Of a DNA stretch of 64,000 bases, positions 43,933 to 52,473 are shown one piece after another. The notes below the pieces were generated by a model. That model saw only the letters and a program-made list of their open reading frames with translations. It did no database searches and was not told the DNA's origin. Origin of the DNA: Hyphomonadaceae bacterium (GTDB taxonomy: Bacteria; Pseudomonadota; Alphaproteobacteria; Caulobacterales; Aquidulcibacteraceae); the NCBI GenBank assembly GCA_016791425.1, contig JAEUMQ010000012.1:62001-126000 (forward strand), given 5' to 3'. Every line of letters starts with the position of its first letter. Position 1 is the first letter of the stretch. Position numbers and translations under genes: made by a program.

Positions 43933-45159
43933 GTGGACGTTAAGGCGATCAGTCTGCGGCACCTCAAGTCCGTCCTTTGCCTGAGCCGGACGCGAAGCCT
44001 CTCGGCCGCAGCCAATGAATTGCGCCGGTCGCAGCCGGCCGTGAGCCGCGCCGTCTCCACACTCGAGTCGGTCCTGGGAGTCGCCATCTTCTCAAGGACG
44101 TCAGCCGGCTTTCAGCCGACTCCGGAAGGCGAGGCCCTCATCACCCGCGCGGCCTCTATCGCCGCCATTCTCGCCGAACTCGGAGAGGAATACGCCGGCT
44201 TCCACAAGCATCCGCGCAATCCGTCGACCATTCCCTTCTTCTCGATGGACATCTCGGCCAAGCGCCTGCAGCATCTGTGCGTCCTCAACGACAAGGAGAA
44301 CCTGCAGGTCGCGGCGACCGCGGCCGGCCTGTCGATATCGGCGTTCTACAAGATCATCCACGATCTCGAGCTCCAGCTCGATCTCTCGTTGTTCGCGCAC
44401 CTGCCGAAGGGACGCGTTATCGCGGTGGGCTTCGGAGAACGGCTCTGCGAACGGGCGCGACTCGTCCTGTCCGAGGTTGAACACGCCCTGGGCGACATTC
44501 AGAGCGTGCGCGGCTTCATCAACGGCCGCGTGCGGATCGGCGCCCTGCCCTCGATACGCCCGCTCCTCCTGCCGCACGCAATCGGCCGGCTGACCAAGAA
44601 ATATCCGCTCCTGTCGGTCGTCATCGAGGACGGCCATTACTCGGAAATGGCGCGTGCCCTGGTGCGCGGCGAAATCGACGTCATCGCCGGGGGCACGCGC
44701 TCCAGCATCGGACGGCACGACTTGATCACGGAATTCCTGATCGACGATCAGATTTGCGTCTTCGCGTCAGCCGATCACGATCTGACTCGCTTGAGCGCGA
44801 TCTCAGCGGAGGACCTCAGCCAGGCGCGCTGGGTGCTTCCCAATCACGGAACGCCGCCGCGGCTCATCTTCGAGAACTGTCTCCAACGATCCGGCGTGAT
44901 GATCAGGCCCAATCTCATCGAAACGAGCTCGACCACGGCGCAGCGCGGGCTGCTGCTCTCCGAACCCCTGCTCACGGTCGGCTCCGTGTTTCAGTTTTAC
45001 CAGGAGTGCAAGTCCAACCTTCTGGTCCGCTTGCCCTACAAACTTCCCGATGACACATGGCCGGTCGGCCTCACGATGCGAAAATCGACGGCGCCGTCCG
45101 CCGGCACGGTCAAGTTCGTCGAGTGCATCCGCGTGGCGATCGGGGAGCTGACGCAATGA
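43933..45159 (+). CDS. LysR-family regulator with two tandem N-terminal HTH domains
   Basis: 408 residues, about 100 longer than ordinary LysR proteins. The first winged helix is LRHLKSVLCLSRTRSLSAAANELRRSQPAVSRAVSTLESVLG (about 8-50), the second KRLQHLCVLNDKENLQVAATAAGLSISAFYKIIHDLELQLDLSLF (about 100-144), then the effector-binding domain (GRVRIGALPSIRPLLLPHAIGRL). Two-HTH LysR proteins of this design are known among regulators of gallate-type and aromatic acid pathways in Pseudomonas and sphingomonads. The start GTG at 43933 follows GGAGGAGA. It lies between the GST/ALDH operon and the sugar-acid operon it converges with, so it may govern the former. The function of each HTH is unknown. 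Confidence 0.85.
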   Translation: MDVKAISLRHLKSVLCLSRTRSLSAAANELRRSQPAVSRAVSTLESVLGVAIFSRTSAGFQPTPEGEALITRAASIAAILAELGEEYAGFHKHPRNPSTIPFFSMDISAKRLQHLCVLNDKENLQVAATAAGLSISAFYKIIHDLELQLDLSLFAHLPKGRVIAVGFGERLCERARLVLSEVEHALGDIQSVRGFINGRVRIGALPSIRPLLLPHAIGRLTKKYPLLSVVIEDGHYSEMARALVRGEIDVIAGGTRSSIGRHDLITEFLIDDQICVFASADHDLTRLSAISAEDLSQARWVLPNHGTPPRLIFENCLQRSGVMIRPNLIETSSTTAQRGLLLSEPLLTVGSVFQFYQECKSNLLVRLPYKLPDDTWPVGLTMRKSTAPSAGTVKFVECIRVAIGELTQ

Positions 45160-45201
45160 TCCGGGCGATGCGATCCGTGATCCGAGCCGCCGCCGCCATC
45201 T

Positions 45202-46725
45202 TCACATGACGGCGCCGATCTGCCAGGGAACGAATTCCTCGTCCCCGAAACCCAGGAGCTCGCTCTTCGTGCGCTCGCCCGAGGCGACGGCCAACAACAA
45301 ATTGAAGATTTCCTGGCCCATTTCCGCGACGCTCGATGAACCGTCGATGATGCGCCCGCAATTGACGTCCATGTCCTCGCGCATCCGATCGTACATGGGC
45401 GTGTTGGTGGCGACCTTGACGCACGGCGCGGGCCGGCTGCCGAAGACGGAGCCGCGCCCGGTCGTGAAGCACACGAGATTGGCGCCGCTCGCAATCTGCC
45501 CGGTGGCGGAGGCCGGATCGTATCCGGGCGAATCCATGAAGACGAAACCGCGCTCGCACAGGCGCTCGGCGTATTCATAGACGTCGACCAACGGGCTGGA
45601 CCCGCCCTTGGCGGCCGAGCCCAGCGCCTTTTCCATGATGGTCGTCAGGCCGCCGGCCTTGTTGCCGGGAGAGGGGTTGTTGTTCAGCTCGCCGCGATTG
45701 CGCGCGACGTAGTCCTGCCACCATTCAATGCGCGCGCGCAGTTTCTCCGCGACCGCCTCGCTTCTGGCGCGCGCGATCAGGAGATGTTCCGCGCCATAGA
45801 TTTCCGGCGTCTCGCTCAGGATGGCGGTTCCCCCGGCCGCGACGAGCAGATCGGCCGCCACGCCAAGCGCCGGGTTGGCGCCGATGCCCGAATAGCCGTC
45901 CGAGCCTCCGCATTGGAGGCCAAGCGCGAGTTGCGACGCGGGCGCCTCCTGTCGGGAGACCGCGTTGGCCTGCTCCAGCATCTCACGCACGATGGCGACG
46001 CCCCGGTCCACCGTGGAGCGCGTTCCTCCCGCCTCCTGGATGTTCATCGCGCGCACGTTCGCATGCGGCGCAGCCTTTATGTCTTCTATGATGGCGGCCG
46101 TCTGGTTCACCTCGCAGCCAAGGCCGACCAGCAGGGCGCCGGCGACATTCGGATGGGCGGCGTAGCCCTCGATCACGCGCTTGAGGATCGCGTGGCCCGG
46201 ACCGCCGGCCTGCATGCCGCAGCCGCTCGTGTGCGCGAGCGCGGCGACGCCGTCGACATTCGGGAACGCGCGCAGATCCTCCGCGCGGGAGAACGCAGCG
46301 CCGATCTGGCGCACCACGGTAGAGGCGCAATTGACCGTGGCGATCACGGCGACACAGTTGCGGGTGCCAAACTTGCCGTTGCTGCGCGGGTAGCCCTGAA
46401 ACGTGACGGGCGCCAGAGACGGCGCGGCCCATTTCGGCGCGGCGCTGCGGGCGCTGCGCTCGAAGGCGCGCATTTCGACATTGTGAACATGCACGTGATC
46501 GCCCGGCGCGATCGGAGAAGCGGCGAAGCCGATAATCTGCCCATACTTGATGATCGGCTCGCCGGTCGCAATCGCGCGGACGGCGAGCTTGTGCCCGGCC
46601 GGAATAGCGGCGTTCGCCGCGCAATTCTCGCCGGGCGGGCGCACGCCCGGTTCGAGCTCGACGCGCGCGACGACGACGTTGTCCTCCGGCGCCAGACGGA
46701 TCGTCGCCTGAACTGCTTTGCTCAT
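45202..46725 (-). CDS. UxaA-family (altronate/galactarate-type) sugar-acid dehydratase
   Basis: 507 residues, full length, with an N-terminal SAF domain (about 1-95, DNVVVARVELEPG...GDHVHVHNVE) and the C-terminal dehydratase domain (TRNCVAVIATVNCASTVV; HTSGCGMQ; GLGCEVNQ; LGLQCGGSDGYSGIGANPALG; TTGRGSVFG). The Cys-rich stretches match the iron-dependent altronate/galactarate dehydratase family. In C. jejuni the UxaA-family enzymes of the fucose island dehydrate L-fuconate, so that is the leading substrate here. Its ATG overlaps the stop of the FAH-family hydrolase gene (ATGA). With the SDR, hydrolase and GntR genes it makes a sugar-acid degradation operon. Confidence 0.85.
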   Translation of the reverse strand: MSKAVQATIRLAPEDNVVVARVELEPGVRPPGENCAANAAIPAGHKLAVRAIATGEPIIKYGQIIGFAASPIAPGDHVHVHNVEMRAFERSARSAAPKWAAPSLAPVTFQGYPRSNGKFGTRNCVAVIATVNCASTVVRQIGAAFSRAEDLRAFPNVDGVAALAHTSGCGMQAGGPGHAILKRVIEGYAAHPNVAGALLVGLGCEVNQTAAIIEDIKAAPHANVRAMNIQEAGGTRSTVDRGVAIVREMLEQANAVSRQEAPASQLALGLQCGGSDGYSGIGANPALGVAADLLVAAGGTAILSETPEIYGAEHLLIARARSEAVAEKLRARIEWWQDYVARNRGELNNNPSPGNKAGGLTTIMEKALGSAAKGGSSPLVDVYEYAERLCERGFVFMDSPGYDPASATGQIASGANLVCFTTGRGSVFGSRPAPCVKVATNTPMYDRMREDMDVNCGRIIDGSSSVAEMGQEIFNLLLAVASGERTKSELLGFGDEEFVPWQIGAVM

Positions 46726-47609
46726 GCGTCCAACTCCACACGCGCCGCAGGCGCCAGATCCGGAGAGTCGTCGCCGCGCACTTCCTGGCGCTGCTCGCCG
46801 AGCCCTTCGATCCCGAGACGCATGACGTCGCCCGATTTTAGGAATACAGGCGGCTTCTGCCCCAGGCCGACGCCGCTCGGCGTGCCGGTCAAAATGAGAT
46901 CGCCTGGATTGAGAGTCATATAGCGACTAATGTAGCTGACAAGCCACGGAACCGCAAAGATCAGGTCACGTGTGTTTCCATCCTGGAGGCGGCACCCATT
47001 GACCTCGAGCCACAACGACCGCTCCGCAACCGAACCTGCCTCGTCGCGGGTGACGAGCCATGGGCCGAGAGGAGCGAAATTGTCGTAGCTCTTGCCTTTG
47101 ACCCATTGGCCGCCATGCTCCAACTGGTACGCGCGCTCGGAGATGTCGTTGGCGACGCAATAGCCGGCGACATGGTCCAGGGCCGCGCTTACAGGCACGC
47201 GGCGGGCCACGCGGCCGATCACGACCGCCAGCTCCACTTCCCAATCGGTTTTCTCCGCGCCCGGCGGCAGCGTGACGGGATCGTTCGGGCCCGACAAAGC
47301 GGTGACGGCCTTCATGAACAGTATGGGCTCGTCGGGGATCGACATACCCGCTTCCAACGCGTGATCGCGGTAGTTCAGGCCGGCGCAGACAATCTTGCCC
47401 ACCTGCGCGAGCGGTGCGCCCAGACGCACGTCCCCGGCGACGGCGGGCAGACGTCCATGATCGAGCCGCGCCAGCTGAGCGAGACGGCTCTCATCGAGCA
47501 CGTCCGGCGTGACGTCGCGCACATGCTGCGACAGGTCGCGTAGCGTCCCATCGGCGGCGACGAGGCCCGGCTTCTCGGCGCCGCGCATTCCAAAGCGAAC
47601 CAGCTTCAA
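46722..47609 (-). CDS. fumarylacetoacetate-hydrolase-family protein, candidate 2,4-diketo-3-deoxy-aldonate hydrolase
   Basis: 295 residues, FAH superfamily: CAGLNYRDHALEAG, LFMKAVTALSGPND, the metal-binding acids in DWEVELAVVIG, GYCVANDISERAYQ and MTLNPGDLILTGTPSGVG. In Sphingomonas a member of this family hydrolyses L-2,4-diketo-3-deoxyrhamnonate to pyruvate and L-lactate, and similar proteins act in L-fucose breakdown. The start is a TTG at 47609 preceded by GGGGAG. It lies between the SDR and the UxaA-like gene with short or overlapping joins, as expected for the last three steps of an oxidative deoxysugar route. A hydrolase for aromatic-ring products is the alternative. Confidence 0.85.
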   Translation of the reverse strand: MKLVRFGMRGAEKPGLVAADGTLRDLSQHVRDVTPDVLDESRLAQLARLDHGRLPAVAGDVRLGAPLAQVGKIVCAGLNYRDHALEAGMSIPDEPILFMKAVTALSGPNDPVTLPPGAEKTDWEVELAVVIGRVARRVPVSAALDHVAGYCVANDISERAYQLEHGGQWVKGKSYDNFAPLGPWLVTRDEAGSVAERSLWLEVNGCRLQDGNTRDLIFAVPWLVSYISRYMTLNPGDLILTGTPSGVGLGQKPPVFLKSGDVMRLGIEGLGEQRQEVRGDDSPDLAPAARVELDA

Positions 47610-47630
47610 GAGAAATCTCCCCGCGCTCTT

Positions 47631-48365
47631 CTAATAAGTGCAGCGCCCGCCGGAGGTGTCGAACACCGCCCCGGTGGAGAAGCTGCACTCCTCCGAGCAC
47701 ATGAAAGCCACCATGGCGGCGTTCTCCTCGACGGTTCCGAAGCGCCCCATGGGAATCCGCGAGCGCATGTATTCCACCGTCTCGGGCGACAGCTCCTGCA
47801 GGATGCCGGTTACGACCGTCGCCGGAGTCAGGCAATTGACCAGCACGCCGCTCGTCGCCAGCTCCTTGGCGAGGGATTTCGTCAAGCCGATGACTCCGGC
47901 TTTCGCCGCGCTGTAGGCGGACATGCGCGGATTCCCTTCCTTGCCCGCGACCGAGGACACATTGACGATGCGGCCCCAGCCGCCCGGCAGCATGAGCGGG
48001 ACAACGGCGCGGCAGACGTAGAACATGCCCACCAGATTTACGTCCAGCACGCGCCGCCACTGATGCACGTCATACTCGCTCAGCGGCACAGATGGTCCGG
48101 TCACGCCTGCGTTGTTGACCAATATGTTGACGCCGCCCAGACGCTCCACCGTCTGCTCCGCCGAACGCTCGACGGAAGCCCAATCCGCGACATCTGTCTG
48201 CACGGCGATGGCGGCGTCCTTGCCGCCAAGAGCGCGGGCGGCCTCCTCGGCGCGGGCCGCATCGAGGTCCCAAATGGCGATGCGGGCGCCCGCCTTGCGC
48301 AGGCGCTCGCCCACGGCGAAGCCTATGCCCGCGGCGCCCCCGGTAATGATCGCCACCTTGTCCAA
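47631..48365 (-). CDS. short-chain dehydrogenase/reductase, candidate 2-keto-3-deoxy-L-fuconate/rhamnonate dehydrogenase
   Basis: 244 residues from a TTG at 48365 (GGGAG 7 bases upstream), giving MDKVAIITGGAAGIG directly; no ATG is placed well. NNAGVTGP, the Ser of NVSSVAGKEG, Tyr/Lys of YSAAKAG and the end GAVFDTSGGRCTY are classical. The family includes the dehydrogenases that oxidise 2-keto-3-deoxy-L-rhamnonate and -fuconate to the 2,4-diketo acid; the gene order SDR, FAH hydrolase, UxaA dehydratase supports that. It follows the GntR regulator gene by 64 bases. Confidence 0.8.
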   Translation of the reverse strand: MDKVAIITGGAAGIGFAVGERLRKAGARIAIWDLDAARAEEAARALGGKDAAIAVQTDVADWASVERSAEQTVERLGGVNILVNNAGVTGPSVPLSEYDVHQWRRVLDVNLVGMFYVCRAVVPLMLPGGWGRIVNVSSVAGKEGNPRMSAYSAAKAGVIGLTKSLAKELATSGVLVNCLTPATVVTGILQELSPETVEYMRSRIPMGRFGTVEENAAMVAFMCSEECSFSTGAVFDTSGGRCTY

Positions 48366-48429
48366 CGCGTCGCTCCCATTCCGCGCCAATGATCGCACGC
48401 CGGGCCCCAAACGGACTCGGCCGCGCCTC

Positions 48430-49155
48430 TCAACCGCCGCGCGCGCGGTAGGCGCGGCGAACATTGACCAGATGCTTCTCCATCGCGGCGCGGGCCGCGC
48501 TCTCGTCGCGCGCCTGCAGGGCGGCGAAGATTTTGCGGTGGTCGGCGTAGCTGCGCTTGGGCACGCCAGGCAGGCGCCCGGTGATCTCCCGGCTCGCGCG
48601 GCCAAGGGAATGCAATCCCCTCGCGATCTTGACCAAGATGACGTTGTCGGCGGCTTCGAAAATCGTGTGATGAAAATCGACGTCGATGCGGATGAACTGC
48701 GCCGCGTCGCCCATGGCGCGCTCGCTGGCGCGCAGACATCCTTCAAGGCGGCCGAGTTGCTGGGGCGTGATCGCACGCGCGGCCATGCCTGCGAGCGCCG
48801 ATTCAATCAACATCCGCGCTTCAAACAGAGCCTCCATGTTCTCCGTATTGAGGCTGATGAAGAAATCGAGCGGCGCCAACAGCGCTTCGGGACTGAGCGA
48901 GGAAACGAACACGCCGCCGCCATGACGGATATTGACGACGCCAAGCAAGGACAGCGCGCGCAGGGCCTCGCGCAAACTCGATCGGCTGACTTCAAGCTGA
49001 CCGGCGAGCACACGCTCGGGAGGAAGCTGCTCGCCGACGCGCAACTCCCCGGACTTGACGAGGTCCAGAAGACGCAGGGCGACCTGGTGCGCGACCTGTT
49101 GGCGCTCGATCGGCCCGAGACCTCCCCCGATCTGCTCCAAACGTAGAACGTCCAT
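48430..49155 (-). CDS. GntR-family (FadR/FCD type) transcriptional regulator
   Basis: 241 residues. The N-terminal winged helix (QLPPERVLAGQLEVSRSSLREALRALSLLGVVNIRHGGGVFV, about 44-84) is followed by an all-helical FCD domain with His/Asp metal-site residues (RIDVDFHHTIFEAADN). FCD regulators often sense sugar acids or organic acids. It is the first gene of the SDR-FAH-UxaA operon and most likely represses it. Upstream, near 49195-49210, the sequence TTGGTTGGGCCACTAGA has a loose TNGT...ACNA symmetry typical of such regulators, but I would not insist on it. Confidence 0.88.
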   Translation of the reverse strand: MDVLRLEQIGGGLGPIERQQVAHQVALRLLDLVKSGELRVGEQLPPERVLAGQLEVSRSSLREALRALSLLGVVNIRHGGGVFVSSLSPEALLAPLDFFISLNTENMEALFEARMLIESALAGMAARAITPQQLGRLEGCLRASERAMGDAAQFIRIDVDFHHTIFEAADNVILVKIARGLHSLGRASREITGRLPGVPKRSYADHRKIFAALQARDESAARAAMEKHLVNVRRAYRARGG

Positions 49156-49470
49156 GGCCGCCGCTGATCAAACGCTTGTCGAAAGCACGAAAGGGGCATA
49201 TTGGTTGGGCCACTAGACCGTGTCAATGCACGCTTCGCGCCGTCCTCAAGCACCGCGGCCGGTTGTCCCCCGAGCGGCGGACAGCGTGTGAAGCGCCGCC
49301 GAGATAGGATGACAGGACAATGACGGGCGCCCGGCCCCGCACGACGAGAAGGCGTACAAGGGGAGAAGGCGTTCAAGAGGGCGCGAAGATGTCTTCGCCA
49401 AACGTTCAGGCGCGGAAGCTGCGCCGCACATATCGAGGCCCGCCCTCAGTCCGGCACGGAGCTCGCGCGC
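49156..49470. promoter_or_regulatory. divergent intergenic region between GntR and LuxR genes
   Basis: No credible gene is seen in this 315-base stretch; translated frames are Arg/Ala-rich shadows. It should contain the promoter of the GntR operon near 49190-49225, where sequence is less GC-rich, and that of the LuxR gene. Confidence 0.4.
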
Positions 49471-50301
49471 GTGTCGGTTAGGACGGATGATTCCTGGCTC
49501 GGATTCGCCGCCGCCGCCGCCGCCGCCGTGCGCGCGATCGGCGGACCGCGTTTCCCGAAGCTCCTCTTCGACTGGGTGAGCGCCGCGGTCACAATAGACA
49601 GCTGCGCCGTGTTCGCCTTCGACTCCGCTCTCACTCCCCGACACGTCTTCACATACGGGCGCCTTGAGCCGGAGCGAGGCGAAACGCTCGCGCGCGATTA
49701 CACGCAACAATTCTCCGCGCTCGATCCCCGGCGGAAGCACCTCATCCTCGCCGACAAGAGCGAGGCCGAGCAGGTGCTCTCCTTCGGCGGAGGCGAAGAC
49801 TATCCGCCGCTCTACCTCGATCACTTCTTTGCGCAGAACGCCTTGGTGGATAAGGCGGCCCTCATCCATTCTCTCCGCGGCGAGCACATTTACTGCAACG
49901 TGTACCGGATGGCGGACACCGGCCGCTTCTCTCCGGCCGACTGGACACGGCTTCGCGCGGTCTTGCCGCTCGCCGCGGCGATCATCGCCCAGCATGCGCT
50001 GCATGACGCGACGCCCGAAGCGAGGGACAATCAGACGGAGCCGAACGCGTCGCAGTTCGTCCATGACCTCTTCGGCCGCGATGTGCCGCCCTTTGACCTG
50101 CTTGCGGCGCGCGAAAGCGAGGTCTGTGAGCGCATTCTGCTCGGGCTTTCGACCGACGCCATCGCGCGCGATCTGGGCATCGCGGCCTCAACGGTCGTCA
50201 CGCACCGCCGCCGCGCGTATGAAAAGCTTCAGGTCGGAAGCCAGCGCGAGCTCTTCCTGCTCTGCCTGGACCGTAAGGCGCGCGTCATTCCGCCCAGATG
50301 A
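49471..50301 (+). CDS. LuxR-family transcriptional regulator
   Basis: 276 residues. The C-terminal helix-turn-helix (about 205-265: FDLLAARESEVCERILLGLSTDAIARDLGIAASTVVTHRRRAYEKLQVGSQRELF) is a clear LuxR/GerE domain. The N-terminal 190 residues resemble no autoinducer-binding or receiver domain that I recognise. It is a stand-alone type found beside alphaproteobacterial catabolic genes. The start is the GTG at 49471. It precedes a Gfo/Idh/MocA oxidoreductase by 61 bases and may control the whole 50.4-54.3 kb operon. Confidence 0.85.
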   Translation: MSVRTDDSWLGFAAAAAAAVRAIGGPRFPKLLFDWVSAAVTIDSCAVFAFDSALTPRHVFTYGRLEPERGETLARDYTQQFSALDPRRKHLILADKSEAEQVLSFGGGEDYPPLYLDHFFAQNALVDKAALIHSLRGEHIYCNVYRMADTGRFSPADWTRLRAVLPLAAAIIAQHALHDATPEARDNQTEPNASQFVHDLFGRDVPPFDLLAARESEVCERILLGLSTDAIARDLGIAASTVVTHRRRAYEKLQVGSQRELFLLCLDRKARVIPPR

Positions 50302-50362
50302 CCTGCTCGGGTCGGCGCCGGCGGCGGATCACGCGCATCGAACCACATCATAGAGAGCCGAC

Positions 50363-51358
50363 ATGTCTCATTTCGAGGTTACGCCCAGCGCATTGCGGAT
50401 CGGCCTTCTGGGAGCGTCGCGCATTGCGTCTTCCGCGGTGCTGGCGCCGAGCCGCAACATCGACGGCGTTGAGGTCGTCGCGGTGGCGGCGCGCGATCCG
50501 GCGCGGGCGGAGGCCTTCGCGCTCGAGCATTCCATTCCGTCGGTCGCCGGCGCCTACGACGAGCTCGTGCAGCGCGACGACCTCGACATCATCTATAACG
50601 CCCTGCCCGTCGCCCTGCACGAGCACTGGACGCTCCGCGCACTTCAGGCAGGCAAGCATGTTCTTCTCGAAAAGCCGGCGGCGCCGACAGCCGCCGGCGC
50701 ACGCGCCCTCACCAGCGAGGCGCAACGCTGCGACCGCCGCGTCATCGAAGCATTTCACTATCGCTATCATCCGCTGTTCGCGCGGGTGCTGGAGCTTGCG
50801 GGCGGCCTCGGCGAGCTTGTGTCCGCGAAAGCGGTGCTCGACGTGCCCGTGCCGATGCGGCCGGGTGAGATTCGCTGGGATCCCGCCATGGGCGGCGGCG
50901 CGTTGATGGATCTGGGGTGCTATGCGGTCCACTGGCTTCGCACGATCGGCCAGGAATTCACCGTTGAGACGGCGCAGATGAAATGGGCGCCGTGCAATGT
51001 CGACGAGTCCGCGAGCGCCGAGGTTCGCTTCGCCAACGGCGCAAGGGGCTCGCTCGAATGCGCGATGTTTCCCCATGATCGCGGCAGAACCGCCACGCTG
51101 CAGATTCGCTTGTCCAACGGAGAAATCTTCGTGCGCAACCCCATTCTGCCGCAACACGGGCACGAATTGCGGTGGCGCGCAGGCGGCGAATGGATCGCCG
51201 AGACGGCTGCGTCGACATCGAGCTACCAATGCCAACTCGAGGCTGTGGCGTATTCTCTGCGCGCGAACACCGTCCTGCCCACGGAGGGCGAGGACATCGT
51301 CAACAACGCCGCCGCGCTGGAGGCCATCGCTCAATCCGCCGGGCGCGGGCGGACCTAG
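50363..51358 (+). CDS. Gfo/Idh/MocA-family oxidoreductase
   Basis: 331 residues. The N-terminal Rossmann fold (RIGLLGASRIASSAVLAP), the catalytic EKP Lys (HVLLEKPAAPT), and the C-terminal GGGALMDLGCYAVHWLR domain match NAD(P)-dependent sugar and cyclitol dehydrogenases. Several such enzymes oxidise C3 of glycosides to allow base-catalysed deglycosylation; others reduce trans-dihydrodiols. Given the number of sugar genes around, sugar oxidation is the first choice. The hairpin or operator at 51436-51453 lies after it. Confidence 0.8.
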   Translation: MSHFEVTPSALRIGLLGASRIASSAVLAPSRNIDGVEVVAVAARDPARAEAFALEHSIPSVAGAYDELVQRDDLDIIYNALPVALHEHWTLRALQAGKHVLLEKPAAPTAAGARALTSEAQRCDRRVIEAFHYRYHPLFARVLELAGGLGELVSAKAVLDVPVPMRPGEIRWDPAMGGGALMDLGCYAVHWLRTIGQEFTVETAQMKWAPCNVDESASAEVRFANGARGSLECAMFPHDRGRTATLQIRLSNGEIFVRNPILPQHGHELRWRAGGEWIAETAASTSSYQCQLEAVAYSLRANTVLPTEGEDIVNNAAALEAIAQSAGRGRT

Positions 51359-51435
51359 GACCCGCGAGGGGCGCTCGCGCGGAAGCCGATCTCCGGCGTT
51401 CTCCCCGATTTGGGCGCCTTCACGCGCTCAGGCGC

Positions 51436-51453
51436 GTCCCCCTTATCGGGGAC
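51436..51453. promoter_or_regulatory. inverted repeat between the Gfo/Idh/MocA and MBL genes
   Basis: GTCCCC-CTTATC-GGGGAC is a perfect six-base hairpin in a 149-base gap. It could terminate the upstream transcript. Alternatively it is an operator: its right side GGGGACAG is also the conserved end of the 22-base elements before the paralogous TonB receptors. Confidence 0.4.
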
Positions 51454-51507
51454 AGACGAGGGAGGAAAATTCGCACAGATTGGCCTAACGCTCGACAGGA
51501 TAGGGAC

Positions 51508-52467
51508 ATGGCCAAGGCGTTCGCCTCTTCCGGCGACCTCACCGAAAAGCGGGAAACGCTCGAAATCCTGGCGGAGGGCGTGTACGCGCTCACCGCCGAG
51601 GGCGATCCCAATGTCGGCGCCATTGAGGGCGAAGATTTTCTGGTCGCGTTCGAGGCGCGCGCGACGCCGGCGGCCGCGCGAGATTGGTTGGGGAAGCTGC
51701 GCGAGCACACCGACAAGCCGGTCCGCTACCTCGTCTTGTCGCACTATCACGCCGTTCGCGTGCTCGGCGCCTCGGCCTTCGACGCCGACGTGATCGTCGC
51801 GCACGACGTGACGCGGAAGCTGATCGCGGAACGCGGCATGGAAGACTGGGCCAGCGAGTTCGCCCGCATGCCGCGGCTTTTCCGCGAGCCGGAATCGATC
51901 CCTGGACTCACTTGGCCGACGCTGACCTTCAACGACGCCCTGACGATCGAGCTCGGCGGCGGCCGCGGACAGCTGGTTCTGAAGCATTGCGGCAGAGGAC
52001 ATACGGCGGGCGATATCGTTGCCTGGCTCCCACAATCGGGCATCCTGTTCGCCGGCGACCTCGTCGAGGCCCAGGCCGCTCTCTATACCGGCGATGCGTT
52101 CCACAAAGACTGGGCCGGCGGCACGCTGGATCAAATCAAGGCGATCGGAGCGCACACATTGATCGGCGGCCGCGGCGCGGTCGCGCGCGGCGCGGACGCC
52201 GTCAACGCAGCCATTGCCCAGACGCGCGAATTTCTCACGGTCATGATCGAAAAGATCGGCGCGGTTCACGCCAGGGGCGGCGATCTCAAGGAGGCGTTCG
52301 CGGCGACGCATAAAGCGCTTGCGCCGAAGTTCGGCGCTTGGCCCATCTTCGAGCACTGCCTGCCTTTCGACGTGCAACGCTTGTGGGATGAGCTGGACGG
52401 CGTCGACTGGCCGCGCATCTGGACCGAACAGCGCGACCGCGACGTTTGGGCCAGACTTCAGGATTGA
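51508..52467 (+). CDS. metallo-beta-lactamase-fold protein with an altered metal motif
   Basis: 319 residues. The MBL motif that normally reads HxHxDH is SHYHAVRVLG (two His kept, Asp and third His replaced by Val and Arg). Later motifs GRGHTAGDIVAWLP (His) and FAGDLVE (Asp) and the C-terminal FEHCLPF are present. Similar proteins with this changed motif accompany flavin monooxygenases of the next gene's type in several proteobacteria. It may bind one metal or none, and act as a hydrolase or relay partner. The start ATG at 51508 follows AGGATAGGG. It precedes the monooxygenase by six bases, implying linked function. Confidence 0.75.
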   Translation: MAKAFASSGDLTEKRETLEILAEGVYALTAEGDPNVGAIEGEDFLVAFEARATPAAARDWLGKLREHTDKPVRYLVLSHYHAVRVLGASAFDADVIVAHDVTRKLIAERGMEDWASEFARMPRLFREPESIPGLTWPTLTFNDALTIELGGGRGQLVLKHCGRGHTAGDIVAWLPQSGILFAGDLVEAQAALYTGDAFHKDWAGGTLDQIKAIGAHTLIGGRGAVARGADAVNAAIAQTREFLTVMIEKIGAVHARGGDLKEAFAATHKALAPKFGAWPIFEHCLPFDVQRLWDELDGVDWPRIWTEQRDRDVWARLQD

Positions 52468-52473
52468 AGCGTC

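Noticed and set aside
49500-49530. Short GCC triplet run near the LuxR start as a regulatory repeat
   Set aside because: It encodes an Ala run in the N-terminus of the LuxR protein and is common in high-GC genes.
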